64,000 nt of DNA from Sialis fuliginosa (taxonomy: Eukaryota > Arthropoda > Insecta > Megaloptera > Sialidae). Of this stretch, positions 24,672 to 37,100 are shown one piece after another. The notes beneath the pieces are model-generated. The model was not told the DNA's origin. It did not search any database and worked only from the letters and a program-made list of their open reading frames with translations. A program made the translations under genes and the position numbers. How positions within the stretch are numbered: the first letter of the stretch is position 1; every line of letters starts with the position of its first letter. The DNA is taken from the NCBI GenBank assembly GCA_961205875.1, contig OY540819.1:6140501-6204500 (forward strand), written 5' to 3'.

Positions 24672-25660
24672 GACAGATATTTTGAAACTCATTTGCTAGT
24701 TAAATTATAATTAATAATAAAATGGACGTATATTTATATTTATATGTATTTAAAATGATGTAACTATGTAAGCTCCGCCCTAGATAAAGATAACCGATGA
24801 TGTTTGTCTTATTAATATTTTCGAATCTGTTTTAATCGATACTGACCTTTAGAGTGGTAGACGACTTCTGAAGCCCATTGTTTCTATTTATGTAAAAATG
24901 ATAAAAGTGTTTGAAAAAAATACAGTTGTTTTGATATTAAACACCAAAAAATATTCATATCAATATTCAAAATAGAATAAAAAAACATGAAAGTTAGCAT
25001 TAATAGACCTTAAACCGATTTAATAAAATTTCGGTAGGTATCTTCCCGGACAACGCTGAGGACAAATATTGTAATTAATGTAATTGTTTATTTGTATGTT
25101 GTTATATTGCAATAAAAGTGTCTGACGACACTTGTATTGCAAAGTGTTAATATAAATTTATATAAAAATACCATTCTTATAGTTCATCAAACTTGTACAA
25201 ACAATTTAACTATTGTAATGAATGCAATCAACACCAATTTTGCATACAATAAATCACTATAGCATTGTCATGCTCTTTACAAATGAAGCCAACAAGATCG
25301 GAGGTAATTCAATAGCTAACAATTATCACCCATTTGGCCTTGTCTCAATTGCTGGGAGGTCTGTGATTTGGCGAGCGCCTTTTTTGGTAGCTGTGAGATT
25401 TTCACATTCTGACCACGTCTCCTTGTTAACAAATGCCCACACAATTACCATTCAGTATTTACATACGTAGAGTATCCATAAATGCCGCACTTTTCTATTG
25501 AGGTATGTGTTTGTATTGGTTTAGTTCTTTTTAATCTTCTTGCTTGAAGATCAGTTTTGGCCAACATTTTAATAATAATAATTTTTCTATATTTTGTTTA
25601 TTCATTTTCTACAAACGAAAGAAGAGAATCGCGACGACGAGAAGTTTATATGTTGTCCAT
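24672..25660. other. Non-coding stretch, one weak minus-strand frame
   Basis: A short hairpin (TTGCAATAAAAGTGTC paired with GACACTTGTATTGCAA) lies at about 25108-25142. A 41-residue minus-strand frame at 25326-25451 has a more protein-like composition than its surroundings but no supporting signals. The plus-strand frame 25222-25470 overlaps it. Neither is called as a gene. Confidence 0.35.
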
Positions 25661-26416
25661 TTAAGGAGGTATTCTAGTCTAGAGGTACAAATTTTGGGTG
25701 GTTTTTAAAATTCGATAAAAAAAAAACTAAGAATATTTTTACTAGCCATTTTTTATTAGATATTTATTGATATTTTAACAAAAAAAAATAAAAAAATAAA
25801 AAAATTTGAAAATTGAAAAAATTACAGGCTGGTAAAGTGGGGGGGGGGGGGGAAATAAGGGTGCGTCCTTCTTGACATAATTCCAACTCTTCTGGTGATC
25901 TGAAAAAGAAAAGAAACAAAGATTCCTAATTAGTAAGAATGTCGCTATCGTCTGAACTACGGAAATAAAAAAAAAATTCACAAAGTGGCGGCTGTTTGAA
26001 AAAAAGAGTGATTTTTTGCCCTTTTTTCAGTTTTGAATTTTTTTAAAATAAAAAAAACAAAATATTTACATAATTATAGTTCCAACAATAGAGGGATATA
26101 TAATGAAGGTCCACACCAAATTTCAAGTTAATCGGTTTATTAGAACTTGAGAAATCCCGTCAGACGTATTAGAAAAAGTAGTTTCAAGAAAAACGCGTGT
26201 TTAAAGATTTGAGCAATGTTGCAAGCAGTCTGTACCTACATTTCGTTAATCGGCGATTCCTGCTCCATACATTGGGCCTTCTTCTTTTTATATAGCTATA
26301 ATATTTGTAATTTTAAAAATTCCTTTGGAGGATATATTTTTGAAGGTTTAACCTTTAAAAATATGGAAGAAAAAAAATCGATATTTTCAAAATTCTAGAC
26401 TAGAATACCCCCTTAA
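25661..26416. mobile_element. TTAA-flanked piggyBac-type non-autonomous element
   Basis: TTAA at 25661-25664 and 26413-26416 flank termini GGAGGTATTCTAGTCTAGA and TCTAGACTAGAATACCCCC, inverted repeats of 19 bp with one mismatch. TTAA duplication is diagnostic of the piggyBac group. The 748-bp interior is A/T- and homopolymer-rich (poly-G at 25839-25852) with no transposase frame. Confidence 0.75.
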
Positions 26417-27540
26417 TTTAAATTAAATATTTACTAAATTTTACAATCGATTACGATAGTTTTTAAAATTTCTGCCTGTCTGTTTGTTCTGAGTAAACTC
26501 GAAAAATTTTAAACCGATTTTAATGTGACTTTCACTAATGGCAAGCTTAAGTTCCTTAAGTAGTTACATACCTCCAGCGCTTAAGGTTATATTTTAGAGA
26601 TATTGGAACATTAATTTAAAAAAACGATAAATGAATTAATGAAATATAAGTTTACAATTCTTATAAAGTGGAATATATCATATATACTAAAATAATTTAT
26701 TCAGTATGTGAATACTTACTTATATATAAAAATATGTTAGCTCAAGTATTATATAGACATTTGTATGTATATGTACTTTACATTATTTACATTAAATTAA
26801 ATTGCTGAAACACTTGTTTTTGGTGTTGAAAACACGAATTGATATGTAGTATTTGACATGTATGTAAATGTATTATACCTATACTAATGTCATTGAAACT
26901 CATGACATTTTGAAGGTTTTTGTGATATTAACTTGGACATTACCCATGTTATATAGTTTGATATATACCTATACTTAATGTAAATTGAATATGTTAACAC
27001 TTACCTATTCAATTTATACCTGCTGGATCATAATTATGAGGGATTTCTTCTTTATATAGGTCATTATAGATTCAAACCTTATAAAATTATAATTGTGATT
27101 ACAATATTTAAATTGTCAGTCATTGCTTCTTTATTAATTTTGATATTTCCCCATATACCTGGAAAAATTAAAACATTTGAGATTTTTTTATAGATAAATT
27201 GTATAAAAATTAAATTGTAATAATAAAATCGTAAAATAAAATATGAATGTACAAAAAAGGCATATACTGAAAAACCTGAATAAATTATTATTAAAGAAAT
27301 TAATTTTAAAAAAAACATGTAACTACCATGATTCTTAAACTGTTCACGAATCTAGGGAGTCGAAGAAAATATTGGGACACGGACGTCACTGAAAATTTTA
27401 TATTGTTACAAATAGGTCTCGGGCAAAAATGGTTTAGGAATCTATATAATACTCAACTATTTTATACGATTCAAATAAATAAATACAACACATACTAAAA
27501 GAGTGTCAATCATTTGTCAGCCAAAATCTCCTTCAAGTGT
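26417..27540. other. A+T-rich non-coding stretch
   Basis: Near 26470-26550, TCTGCCTGTCTGTTTGTTCT and AAACCGATTTTAATGTGACTTTCA look like a decayed retroposon 3' segment. Nothing else seen. Confidence 0.4.
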
Positions 27541-27840
27541 TTCTTCTTTCCGGCGATATCTGAAAAAGTAGAGAATAAATCACAGAAACAAGTGTAGCAT
27601 CAACCTTCGCATAAAATTATTTATCGGTGTTGCGGGCCCGGTATCTGATCCGTTTGTCCCAAAAGGTCGTTCGACATATAAATATGTGATCAGCTCGCGT
27701 GTGATTTGTGGACCGACTCTCGGTTTCTTACACCGGCCATTGTTTGTACTGCCAATTTGTCATCGAGTGTTACCTAACTCTTTTAGCCACGTGTGAAATA
27801 AATATATAATATTATAAGTGCACTCTGTTTAATTTATTTC
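27541..27840 (+). promoter_or_regulatory. GC-richer segment with TATA-like and polyadenylation-like signals
   Basis: Starting near TGTTGCGGGCCCGG (27628), the sequence has ACATATAAATATG (27677-27689) followed by GTGATCAGCTCGCGTG, which could act as TATA box and initiator. About 110 bases later comes GTGTGAAATAAATATATAA (27792-27810), containing AATAAA. This promoter-to-polyA spacing within 200 bp resembles a solo LTR; no partner LTR or target duplication was found. It may equally be a host promoter. Confidence 0.3.
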
Positions 27841-28045
27841 ATTTTAATGTTGAATTTAAAAAAATACTTATAACTATTAGAATCCCGTACATACGTAAAA
27901 ATAAAGGCGTAACTTAAAACAAGAGAAAATATTTTTTTGTTTTAAAGATAAATAATAATTAATACATTATTCCAATATTAAGAAAATTATTTTTTAGATA
28001 CATGCATATGAAAAAAGGATTTATTTATTTTTGTATAGAAAATAA

Positions 28046-28640
28046 AAAATCTCGGTCCGGTCTCACTCCAATCATATATGTATAAATATACAATAAGCAA
28101 TGAAAGTATTCGCACTATAGGTATCGTGCTGATCTCGCTCCGATACAGTATTTACTATACTGAATACAGGTAAACGTCGTTTTACGCCGGGGTTCCGTTC
28201 CGAGAGACACCGGCGTAAAAAAAATCAACCTAAAATGAACACAAATATAATAAACGATATAAAGTTAAATAAAAAAATATATATAATCATACCTTTTTAT
28301 TATTCTTAAAAACAAAACGAAAACTAACTCGGAAACAATTTCACACACGCGTATACGGTAATAGAATAAAACAAACGTGTAAAAGTGTGTCTACTATTAG
28401 AATCGCGGCGCCTACTGTCGTCTGGTGTCGGCCGAACCGGGGAATCCCACGCCGGCACCAACCGGCGTAATTGTGAATCGGCGTAAATCGAACCGGCGCA
28501 AAACGACGTTTACCTGTATATGACGAGCGGGATCGGACTGGGACGACACGATAGTGAGGATCGACACTTACTATACTGAATATTTGACTGGAGTGAGACC
28601 GGACCGGAACCGGCACGATAGTGTGGATCGACACTAAACT
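28046..28640. mobile_element. Inverted-repeat element split by a Tigger-like insertion
   Basis: CGGTCCGGTCTCACTCCA at about 28054-28071 is mirrored by TGGAGTGAGACCGGACCG at about 28587-28604. Next to these, ATCGTGCTGATCTCGCTCCGAT has a diverged partner around 28520-28552, and CACTATAG/ACGATAGTG words sit at both ends. TACTATACTGAATA occurs on both sides of the inner insertion (28152 and 28571). The Tigger-like element at 28165-28518 interrupts it, so this foldback is the older of the two. Confidence 0.55.
28165..28518. mobile_element. Tigger/pogo-like miniature element, copy 2
   Basis: 354 bp including flanking TA. It has the same TACAGGTAAACGTCGTTTTA terminus and internal GGTTCCGTTCCGAGAGA, AACTCGGAAACAATTTCACA and GTAAAAGTGTGTCT blocks as 18230-18510, in the same orientation. 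It retains segments absent from copy 1 (for example the CACGCCGGCACCAACCGGCG block near the right end), so it is nearer the family's full length. CG-rich ends are repeated several times as AACCGGCGTAAA variants. Confidence 0.8.
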
Positions 28641-31600
28641 GCTCTTGAAAAATTAATAATAGTTATGAAAGACCTCAAATATAACATCTTTAATTTAAAA
28701 TTATGCGAGAGGGTACGAATTTAGAATCACTGCTCTGTGCTTTAAACTTTTTCCGAGTTTCCATTTAAAGTTGAAGTAGTTTGTTAATAATATTATTAGG
28801 TATATTCTAAACAAATATAACTAAAATTTTGTAAATTGTGGACCTATGATTTTTAGAAAAAGTGTCTCAAACTTTTCATTTTTCTCATTTCTTTATTGTA
28901 TGTAAGCTTAAATAAAATAGGTTTTCTGCATACCTTTCTGTATACCTAATCTTAAACTATAGTTGTTCTGTATAATTGAAACAAAATTGTTTAGCTTTTC
29001 ATCTTACGTCATTGCATTTTACTATTAACGTAAATCTGCTTTATTTTAATACAGTTTATAGAAAACATAACAATAAAGATAAGAAATCAGAATAATTCTA
29101 AATAATAATATAATACATAGAAATGCTTCAAAGAAGATCGAAAAAATCTGAAACAAAAAGATTGCCCTTGGAATAAATATGTACTTTTTGTGTTAAAAAA
29201 GATGACAAATGCGGTTAAAGAATGGATCGAGTGACGCAAATGTCAGAAAAAATATTACTGATTTATTTCTTAGTTCATTAAATGAAATATGTTTTTGTAA
29301 TTTAATATAAATATACTACATACTTGTTGCAACTGTTACGAAATAAATGTATAGTTTTCCATTTAAAGTAAACATAATGGTTTTATGCAAATATGAAAAA
29401 GTTTGTAAGTATGTAAATGATATACAATATGTATGAACATATAAGTCATTTTGAAGAAAGGTTTTCAATATTTTTTTTTATGAAACGAATTTTGATACTT
29501 AAAATATTATAAATTGAGCTTGTGCCTCTTTTATACAAGCTTACAAATATCAAAGTATGTTAATTTTAAGATACCAACGAAATTAACTTAACTGTTTGTT
29601 GTTTTTATCTTTTTTAGTAACTTTATAAAAAATATATAGGTATATGTAGGATTTTTATTTCAAGATGTAATAAAAACATACTTACAATGATAAATAAACT
29701 AATGAATTCCCTGGAATCTGTAGATCAAAACAAAATTTTAATTTAATCTGATTTCATTCAAAGTGAACGTGGTTGTAATGTTGCACGTTAAAAAAATATT
29801 ATACAATACATACGATTGAATAAAAAAAAAATTTAAAAGCACCAAACTAATTAAAAAAATTTGTTGAGTAAATAAAATAGGGAAAAAAAATTTTAATTGC
29901 AATCGCATTTTTTAAATAAATTAACTATTTTACTGCATTTTATAAATAATTGATTATGAAATTATTTACATCAATCTAGTATGACTACATTTTTACTATG
30001 GCAGAAATACGTTCGTTCACCCCACATACTCGTATATATTTTTTAACTTCAAGTAATTCATTTTATAAGTAACATAAATTATTTTTGTGGACATAAGTAT
30101 TTTGGCTTCTGAACGGTTCACATATTAGAAAAATATCTTTATTACTGAGCTTTCTAAACGTTATAAAGAATGTTTCCATAAATTATCGTATTAGAATTAT
30201 ACTTTACGTAAATCTCACCTTAAGCTGAATATATAATTTATTGAGATAATATTTAGCTACTAGTTTTTAATCTATAATTCTAATTATGATTAATTGTGTT
30301 TTAAATAATAAAATACATTATAAATCATACTGTTATAACATCATCATTATGGTTGCATCTCTATCATTAACCTACAATAAGATCTAATTATTGTCAGTTG
30401 CTGTACCAATTATTAATCTCGAAGTTAATCAAAAAAATTATCGATATTTTCTTGGATAAATCAATAAAAATATTTTTACTTAATTTAGATAAATTAGTAA
30501 AAATATTTTAACTTAATTATTGGTTCATTTTGAGAGATTGACATTATGTTACAATAATATTCATCAGATGAATGGATTTTGAAGACCATAAACTATGAAA
30601 TAAAATGACATTTTTTAAACTGGTGTAGATGATTACTCGAGAACCACTCGACCGATTTCATTCAAAACAGCATATATTTTTTATACAATTAATTGTCTAC
30701 GATGTAATATAGGATTTTTTTGATCGGATGTTCTGTAATTTTTTTATTAATTTTATTAATTTCAAAAATCAATAAAAATATCGATTTTTCTTCAAACGGC
30801 TGTCAGTGCTACAAATTTTTTTTTAAAATAATTTCCCTATGTAACACGATAGCTATTACGTTTATTAATAAGGAAAAAAATTCAGATTAATCCAGAAGAA
30901 GTTCTGCGATACAATTTATATCTCCATATGGTATAAATAGTGATAATAAAATAAAAATAAAAATTGCGTCACAAAAAGATTTCCTTTTTGGGTCACTTTT
31001 TTAGAGCACCATGGTGGTGTACACCTTTAAAAAAATCGTCTTTATAAAATAGTATGGATAAAAAAATATTGACGAAATTAAAATTTTATATTTAGAGTCA
31101 TCAGTTTTCAATAATTTCAAAAAAAAACTTAAAAAATTCGTAAACATTGTGCACATAAAATTAATTCGTCAAAGTTCATAAAACACACGCTTCCACTATG
31201 ATATTACCATGTCCAAACATAGAGTTCAATAAATTAAACACATGGAATGCCAACAATCTAACAAGAAACATCATTAAAGACAAACTTGATAACTATTTTT
31301 ACAGCGGTCGTAGTTTTCGTTATGGGTTTTATAAGATTTTATTATTTTAATGGGCCGTAAATAATAACAAAGTTTGGTATGTTTACATTTTATTATGACT
31401 TAACTCTGTCGATGAAATTATTTTCTACTTCATAAATATACTTCATTACAGTTTCGGAGTGATGTTGATATCTTTCTCCTATAAAATCTACATCAATATG
31501 TCACATATTTTATGACGGTATAAGGTATTTCAGGAATGATTTTAACTGTGATGAGACTATAAATATCTCACCTAAATGTCGTTAAATATTATGTTTTTAT

Positions 31601-32823
31601 AACGTTTTCTTGCTTGTGCTTGTAAAGCTTACCATAAAGTCAAGTATTTGTCAATACTACTCATAATGCTTAGAATAAATTATACAATAAAGTAATAAAG
31701 ATATTTTTGTATACATATGATGTAAATATTTCTTAACTGTTTATTAATACATTTAATAATAGGTAAGATCTACATAAATACGAGAGTATATTAAAGTTCC
31801 AGGTATACTATAAGATGTGCAATAAACTTAAAATTACATAATAACAAAAACATTACCTTTTTATACTAATTTAATGCCTAGTTTCAAGAAACAAAGTTAT
31901 CTATTGAAATAGCTATTTTATTCTTAAATATAACAACTTCTATCTGTACTTCTCTCAATGATATATGTATCATACAGTGTTAGTCAGTTAAAAGCTCTGT
32001 TTTCAATCGAACCTTCAATTTATTATTAATTATTAGATATCTATCCATTGTATATCGAGATAAATCAGATTAATATTTCTAATAAAAATTTCTCAATGAT
32101 GATATGTCTATGTACTTATATTTCAAATCGGATAGAGATTATTTATATATTGAAAAATAGATTATTTGTATAACGAGATTTGGTTATAGTTAATTAACAA
32201 TATAAAGTTGATAATGGCGAACACGATATTTAGTTACTTTTAATAAATCCCATGTTGGAGGAGCTACATCATTGTGTTGATATCATGAAACTCCAATTAA
32301 CACTTAACAGTTTTTAACGACGAAAATTTGGTATTTAAAGTTGGGTGTTTTGGATTTCCTCAAATGTTTATAATTAACTGATATTTGAGTAAAATACAAT
32401 ATAAGAAGTAAATGTAAACAATACTAAATCTGTTGACTCAACAAAATACTTGTTATTTACTTTTTTAAATGACAATTTTTAAAACAATATAAAAACAACA
32501 AAAAAATGTTTGTGAGGTATATTCGTATAAATTTTATTTTTTAGATGATACATCATACTCATTGTGCAAAAAGAATTTGTCACGAGTTGAATTTGTACTG
32601 CTACCTGCCACCGGTGGTTACCTGTTGTACAAATGCATTCGTCATCTTTAATTAGCTATGATAAATCATCGCCATTCTCGAGTGAAGCGTTGGCGGTCAA
32701 TTACACTTGTTATTATTTTGTCAAAATACAATGCACTTTAAAATTTATTTTGTAATTGCAACCTGTTGTTGACAAATTACATTCAGTTTTGATTGTGAAT
32801 CTTAGCTCCTGGGTGTAATCGTT
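28641..32823. other. Long A+T-rich non-coding stretch
   Basis: No gene or bounded transposon that I can support. Around 30600-30700 a phrase such as CTCGAGAACCACTCGACCGA and at 30990-31030 GGGTCACTTTTTTAGAGCAC suggest decayed repeat copies. A modestly GC-richer patch at 32590-32690 has TGCTACCTGCCACCGGTGGT but no coding frame. This could be intergenic or part of a very long intron. Confidence 0.4.
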
Positions 32824-33119
32824 ATCTAGACCATAGGTGTCCAACCTTTTGAACCTTTTGGGCCGCATAGCAGAAACTCAATTTACTAAGGGCCGCAGGT
32901 CAGAATATAAAGCTTTTTTTTTGGTCGCGTCAATTTCAATTCCTAATTTTACTAAATAAATAAAGTTAGATTAGGAAAAATAAAAACTGAAGACCTTTTT
33001 TTTTAGTCGTGCTAATTTCAATGCAGGTTTATTATTATAAAATTATTATTAGATATCTATTATAATTTTTTTTTTTAATTATCCTCGCGGGCCGCTGGTT
33101 GGACAAGCTTGATCTAGAT
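32824..33119. mobile_element. hAT-type miniature element
   Basis: Element 32832-33111 (280 bp) starts CATAGGTGTCCAACC and ends GGTTGGACAAGCTTG, inverted repeats with a perfect GTCCAACC/GGTTGGAC core, followed inward by GGGCCGCA-type blocks (GGCCGCATAGCAG left, GCGGGCCGC right). Flanks ATCTAGAC (32824-32831) and ATCTAGAT (33112-33119) agree at 7 of 8 bases, as expected of a hAT 8-bp duplication. No coding sequence. Confidence 0.75.
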
Positions 33120-33480
33120 TCTAGACTAATGTTTGCACTAGACATCTTCAAAACATTTTATATCATATATCAATTTTATTTATTTATCTTTTATTTCATA
33201 TTATTCCTTTTTAATTCCACTCGTGGTTAAAGGGGGTACCGTAGATGCATCAAAAGGGTATTATGGACTTTTAAATTTCTTTATTCTTTATGTGTCTTAG
33301 AATTAGTGCACTTTTAAATGTATTAATGAACATCAATGAATTTTTAATTTTTTGTGAAAGTTACGTCGTATAAAACGTTTGATACACATCAATCTATTGA
33401 CTCTTTCTGTACCAAAGACATGTAGAACTGGATAGCGCGATTTGCATTTTAAGATGGTTATCAAGAGTGAGAGAGATAGA
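33120..33480. other. Short non-coding stretch left of the BEL element
   Basis: Nothing recognisable. The last 25 bases (GAGTGAGAGAGATAGA region) form half of a small palindrome whose other half lies beyond the retrotransposon. Confidence 0.4.
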
Positions 33481-33485
33481 GCGTG

Positions 33486-33636
33486 TGGTAAAATTCACTT
33501 TATCAGAGAAGTGGGCTATGATTAAAAAACATAATCAGATAGAAAAACAAAATATTTTTAATCACATCAATAAACGAAAAAATATAAAATACATATCGAC
33601 TTTTTATTTCAATATTAATCACCGCCTGTTCAAACA
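33486..33636 (+). repeat. 5' LTR of the BEL/Pao element
   Basis: Starts TGGTAAAATTCAC and ends CTGTTCAAACA (TG...CA). It is 151 bp, unusually short for the superfamily, where a few hundred bases are common. A/T-rich with no obvious TATA box or AATAAA; AATAAACG sits at 33570-33577 and could contribute to 3' end formation. Confidence 0.95.
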
Positions 33637-33640
33637 TTTA

Positions 33641-33657
33641 TGGTCCTTCGAGCCGGA
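33641..33657 (+). promoter_or_regulatory. Primer-binding site, tRNA-Tyr
   Basis: Four bases after the 5' LTR, TGGTCCTTCGAGCCGGA is the exact complement of TCCGGCTCGAAGGACCA, the 3' end (with CCA) of animal tRNA-Tyr as I know it. It would prime minus-strand synthesis. The 17-base match and position right after the LTR make this secure as a primer site; the tRNA identity rests on recalled tRNA-Tyr sequence. Confidence 0.85.
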
Positions 33658-33740
33658 ATTAAAGAATTTACTGTGTCTAAGAAGCAGCGAAATTTCATTC
33701 AAGAAAATAATTAATCTAGTGAAGTGGTTGAAAAAAGGTG

Positions 33741-33861
33741 GTGTCGTTTCAAGAAAAAAGTTGTGTGTCATTTCAAGAAAGAAGTGGTGTGTCGTTTCAA
33801 GAAAAAAGGTGGTGTGTCGTTTCAAGAAAGAAGTGGTGTGTCGTTTCAAGAAAGAAGTTAA
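33741..33861 (+). repeat. Five tandem 24-25-bp units in the BEL leader
   Basis: GTGTCGTTTCAAGAAAGAAG with a short spacer repeats at 33741, 33765, 33789 (25 bp), 33814 and 33838, with few substitutions. It lies between primer site and Gag start, where packaging or translation signals would be. The frame 33467-33895 running over it is a result of the 24-bp period being a multiple of three and of the LTR being open; it is not called a gene. Confidence 0.85.
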
Positions 33862-34167
33862 AGCAGCGTATAAAGAAGTAAATACACTTAACTAGTGTAT
33901 ATCTGCACCAAGTCATCAAGTATTCATTAAGTATCTCTACACAAGTCAGCTATACTTGTGTTCAAGATAAGTAAAAGAAGAGATATTGTGAGTGTTTTAT
34001 TTTATATACATAAAATTCAAATTGTCTATTAGTTATACTGATATAACATAAACATAAAGGCATTGTTATATGGTTTTTGATTAATATTTCTCATAATCAA
34101 AGACTGTCTAGATAAATATAATAATACTTTTGTTTTCAAATAAATTTAAATTCATTTTACATTAAAA

Positions 34168-37100
34168 ATGGCCGAAAAATTAAAACTTAAAAGAAAAGTT
34201 ATCAAATCATCAATAACACGTATCGAAACGGCAGTGTTATTATTTGCTCAATCACCGACGATTGTGCAAGAGTTAGAAGTAAGAGAGACAGCTCTCCAAA
34301 AGAATTATGAGGAATATCTTCAAATTCAGGAACAACTTGAAGAAATTGACGTTTCAATGTCTTCAGATCGAGAAAGTGTGGAGAACCAGTATTTTACTAT
34401 CATGAGTAAAATAAAGGTTCTAATTAATCAAAATAACACATTAACATCTCCAGCTGTTCATCAAAGTAACGTTCCGCAAAAATCAGAAAATCATATTAGC
34501 TATTTAAAATTACCGGAGACAAAGTTACCCATATTTGCAGGTAATTTCACAGAATGGAACTCATTCTTTGGTTTATTTTCAGCTATGATTGATAATAATA
34601 AATATTTGCCAAATATCCAAAAATTATTTTATTTAAGATCCTATTTACGAGGAGAATCTTTACAACTAATTGATTCTCTACCTTTAACTGACGATAATTA
34701 CATAATTGCTTTAGATATTTTAAAGAGTAGGTATCAAAATAACTTGAGTATAATCAATTCCCATTTAAAATGTATTATAGAAATCCCAAAGATACTTAAA
34801 GGTACTGCATCATGTTTACGTAATTTTTGTGTGTCAGTTCGCCAAAATGTCAGTTTATTAAAAAATATGAATGTACCAGTGGATTCATGGGATCTCATTC
34901 TTGTTTATATTTTGTCTAATAAATTAGATTCATTGACACAGCGTTATTATGAACTAGATCGAGATCAGAAACAATTACCCTCTTTAGAAAATGTTCTTAG
35001 TTATGTTGAAAAACGAGCTTTAGCTTTAGAGAATATTACAAATGTACCTATTAACAAAGATATCATACGAGTATCTCATTGTAATATGATTAATGATAAT
35101 CAAAATCAAGTTAAAAAATCTACGTTTTCATCTCCTAAGTACAGTTTCACAAAGTATAAAAATACTCCTAGTAAATCGTTTAACTCAAAAAATCAATTTA
35201 CACCTAGTAAATCATTTATTAGGAAGTGTCATTACTGTCAAAATCTAGAGCATAATATATTAAGTTGTCAGGCGTTTTTGAATTTAGCCTATAACGAAAA
35301 AATTAACTTCGTTGATTCAAATGATCTGTGTCACAACTGTTTATCAAAAGGTCATGTGACTGCTCAATGTCAGTCTCGAACTTGTTGGTTATGTCAACAA
35401 AAGCATCATACTTTATTACATGCTAATAATCAAAACACGTTTCAAAAAAATTCTAAGCCAGATTCTAGTTTTGAAAACCTCGATTCAACATTATCTCTTA
35501 GTAATATTAAGAAATCTGAAGTCGTTCTATCGCAGAATGTCGGCTCATCTCAAATTTTATTAGCTACAGTGCTTCTTAAAATTTATACGGCTCCAGATCA
35601 ATATATAATGGGTCGTGCTTTGTTAGATTCAGCATCGCAAATTAACTTTATAACAAGTCAATTTTATCAAAAAACGGGATTACCATGTTCTAAGGAAACG
35701 AATCAAGTTTTTGGAATTTCAGGTAACAAAACTAGTGTCTACGAATACACTAATTTAAAAATTGCTTCATGTATAAATAATAATTATCAGTGTGAGATAA
35801 AATGTTCAATAATTGATAAAATAACAACTACTCTCCCTCATTATCACATATCTAAAAATACACTTAATATACCAACCCATATTCAGTTAGCTGACCAAAA
35901 TTTTAATATACCTAGCGAGATTGATATGCTCCTTGGAGCTGACATATTTTATTCCGCGTTAAAATCTGGAACTATTCATTTAGGTAATAACAAACCAGTT
36001 CTTCAGAACACGCAATTTGGTTATACTATTGCTGGTGAAGTTCATGATCAATATAAAAAATGTTATTCCAATACAAATAAAAATACATTTAATGCTGTCG
36101 TATTTCAAATGTTAAATGACGAAGAACAAAACAATAAGTTAGATCAATTACTTACAAGGTTTTGGCAGTTAGAGGAAACTAAAGTAAAACATATAATGTC
36201 AATTGAAGATAAAAAGGCTGAGAAATCCTTTTTATCAACGGTATGTCGGATACAGGATCGTTTTCAGGTAGAATTACCATTTAAAAATTCTAACAGTCAA
36301 TATGAATTAGGTAACTCCTTTAATATTGCATTACGGCGTTTTCTAATATTAGAGAAAAAATTAAACAAAAATCCAACTTTATTTCAACAATATAAAGCGT
36401 TCATAGATGATTATGTATCGTTAGGTCATGCAAAATACGTTGAAGTTGATTTAGAAAAATTACAATATAATTCTTCAAATTGTTATTTCATGCCTCATCA
36501 TGCGGTAATAAAAGAATCAAGTTCAACAACAAAACTAAGAGTAGTGTTTGATGGTTCATGTAAAACGACATCAGGGAAAAGTCTTAATGAACTTTTATTA
36601 GCAGGGACGCCTCCTCAATCTGACTTATTTGAAATTCTAATACGGTTTAGATGTCACAAGTATGTAATTACTACAGATATTAAAAAAATGTATAGGCAAA
36701 TTTTAATAAAGGATTGTCATAGGAAATTCCAAAGAATTTTATGGCGCGATAATTCGTCACAACCATTACAATGTTTAGAGTTACAAACTCTCACTTATGG
36801 CACTTCGTGTGCACCTTATATTGCAGTTAAGACAATAAACCATTTATCAGAAGCGAATCAAGAGTCGTTTCCATTAGCTGCTCAAAGCTTAAAAATGGAT
36901 CGATATGTCGATGACATATTGACAGGCTGCAATGATATTACTCAAATAAATGAATTAAAAAATCAATTAATTCAGATTTTAAAATCAGCTGAATTCGAAT
37001 TACATAAATGGTGTTCTAATTCAGATGATGTTATAAATAGTATTCCTGTCGAGAACAGAGAATCGGCAGCTGTACATATCTCAAATAGTGATAATGTCAT

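Noticed and set aside
28341-28634. 97-codon minus-strand frame
   Set aside because: Spans Tigger-like element and its host repeat; GC-rich termini create an open frame.
33467-33895. 142-codon frame over the 5' LTR and leader repeats
   Set aside because: It starts before the LTR, runs through the primer site and ends in the tandem repeat; its C-terminal half is just the 24-bp repeat translated. No Gag features.
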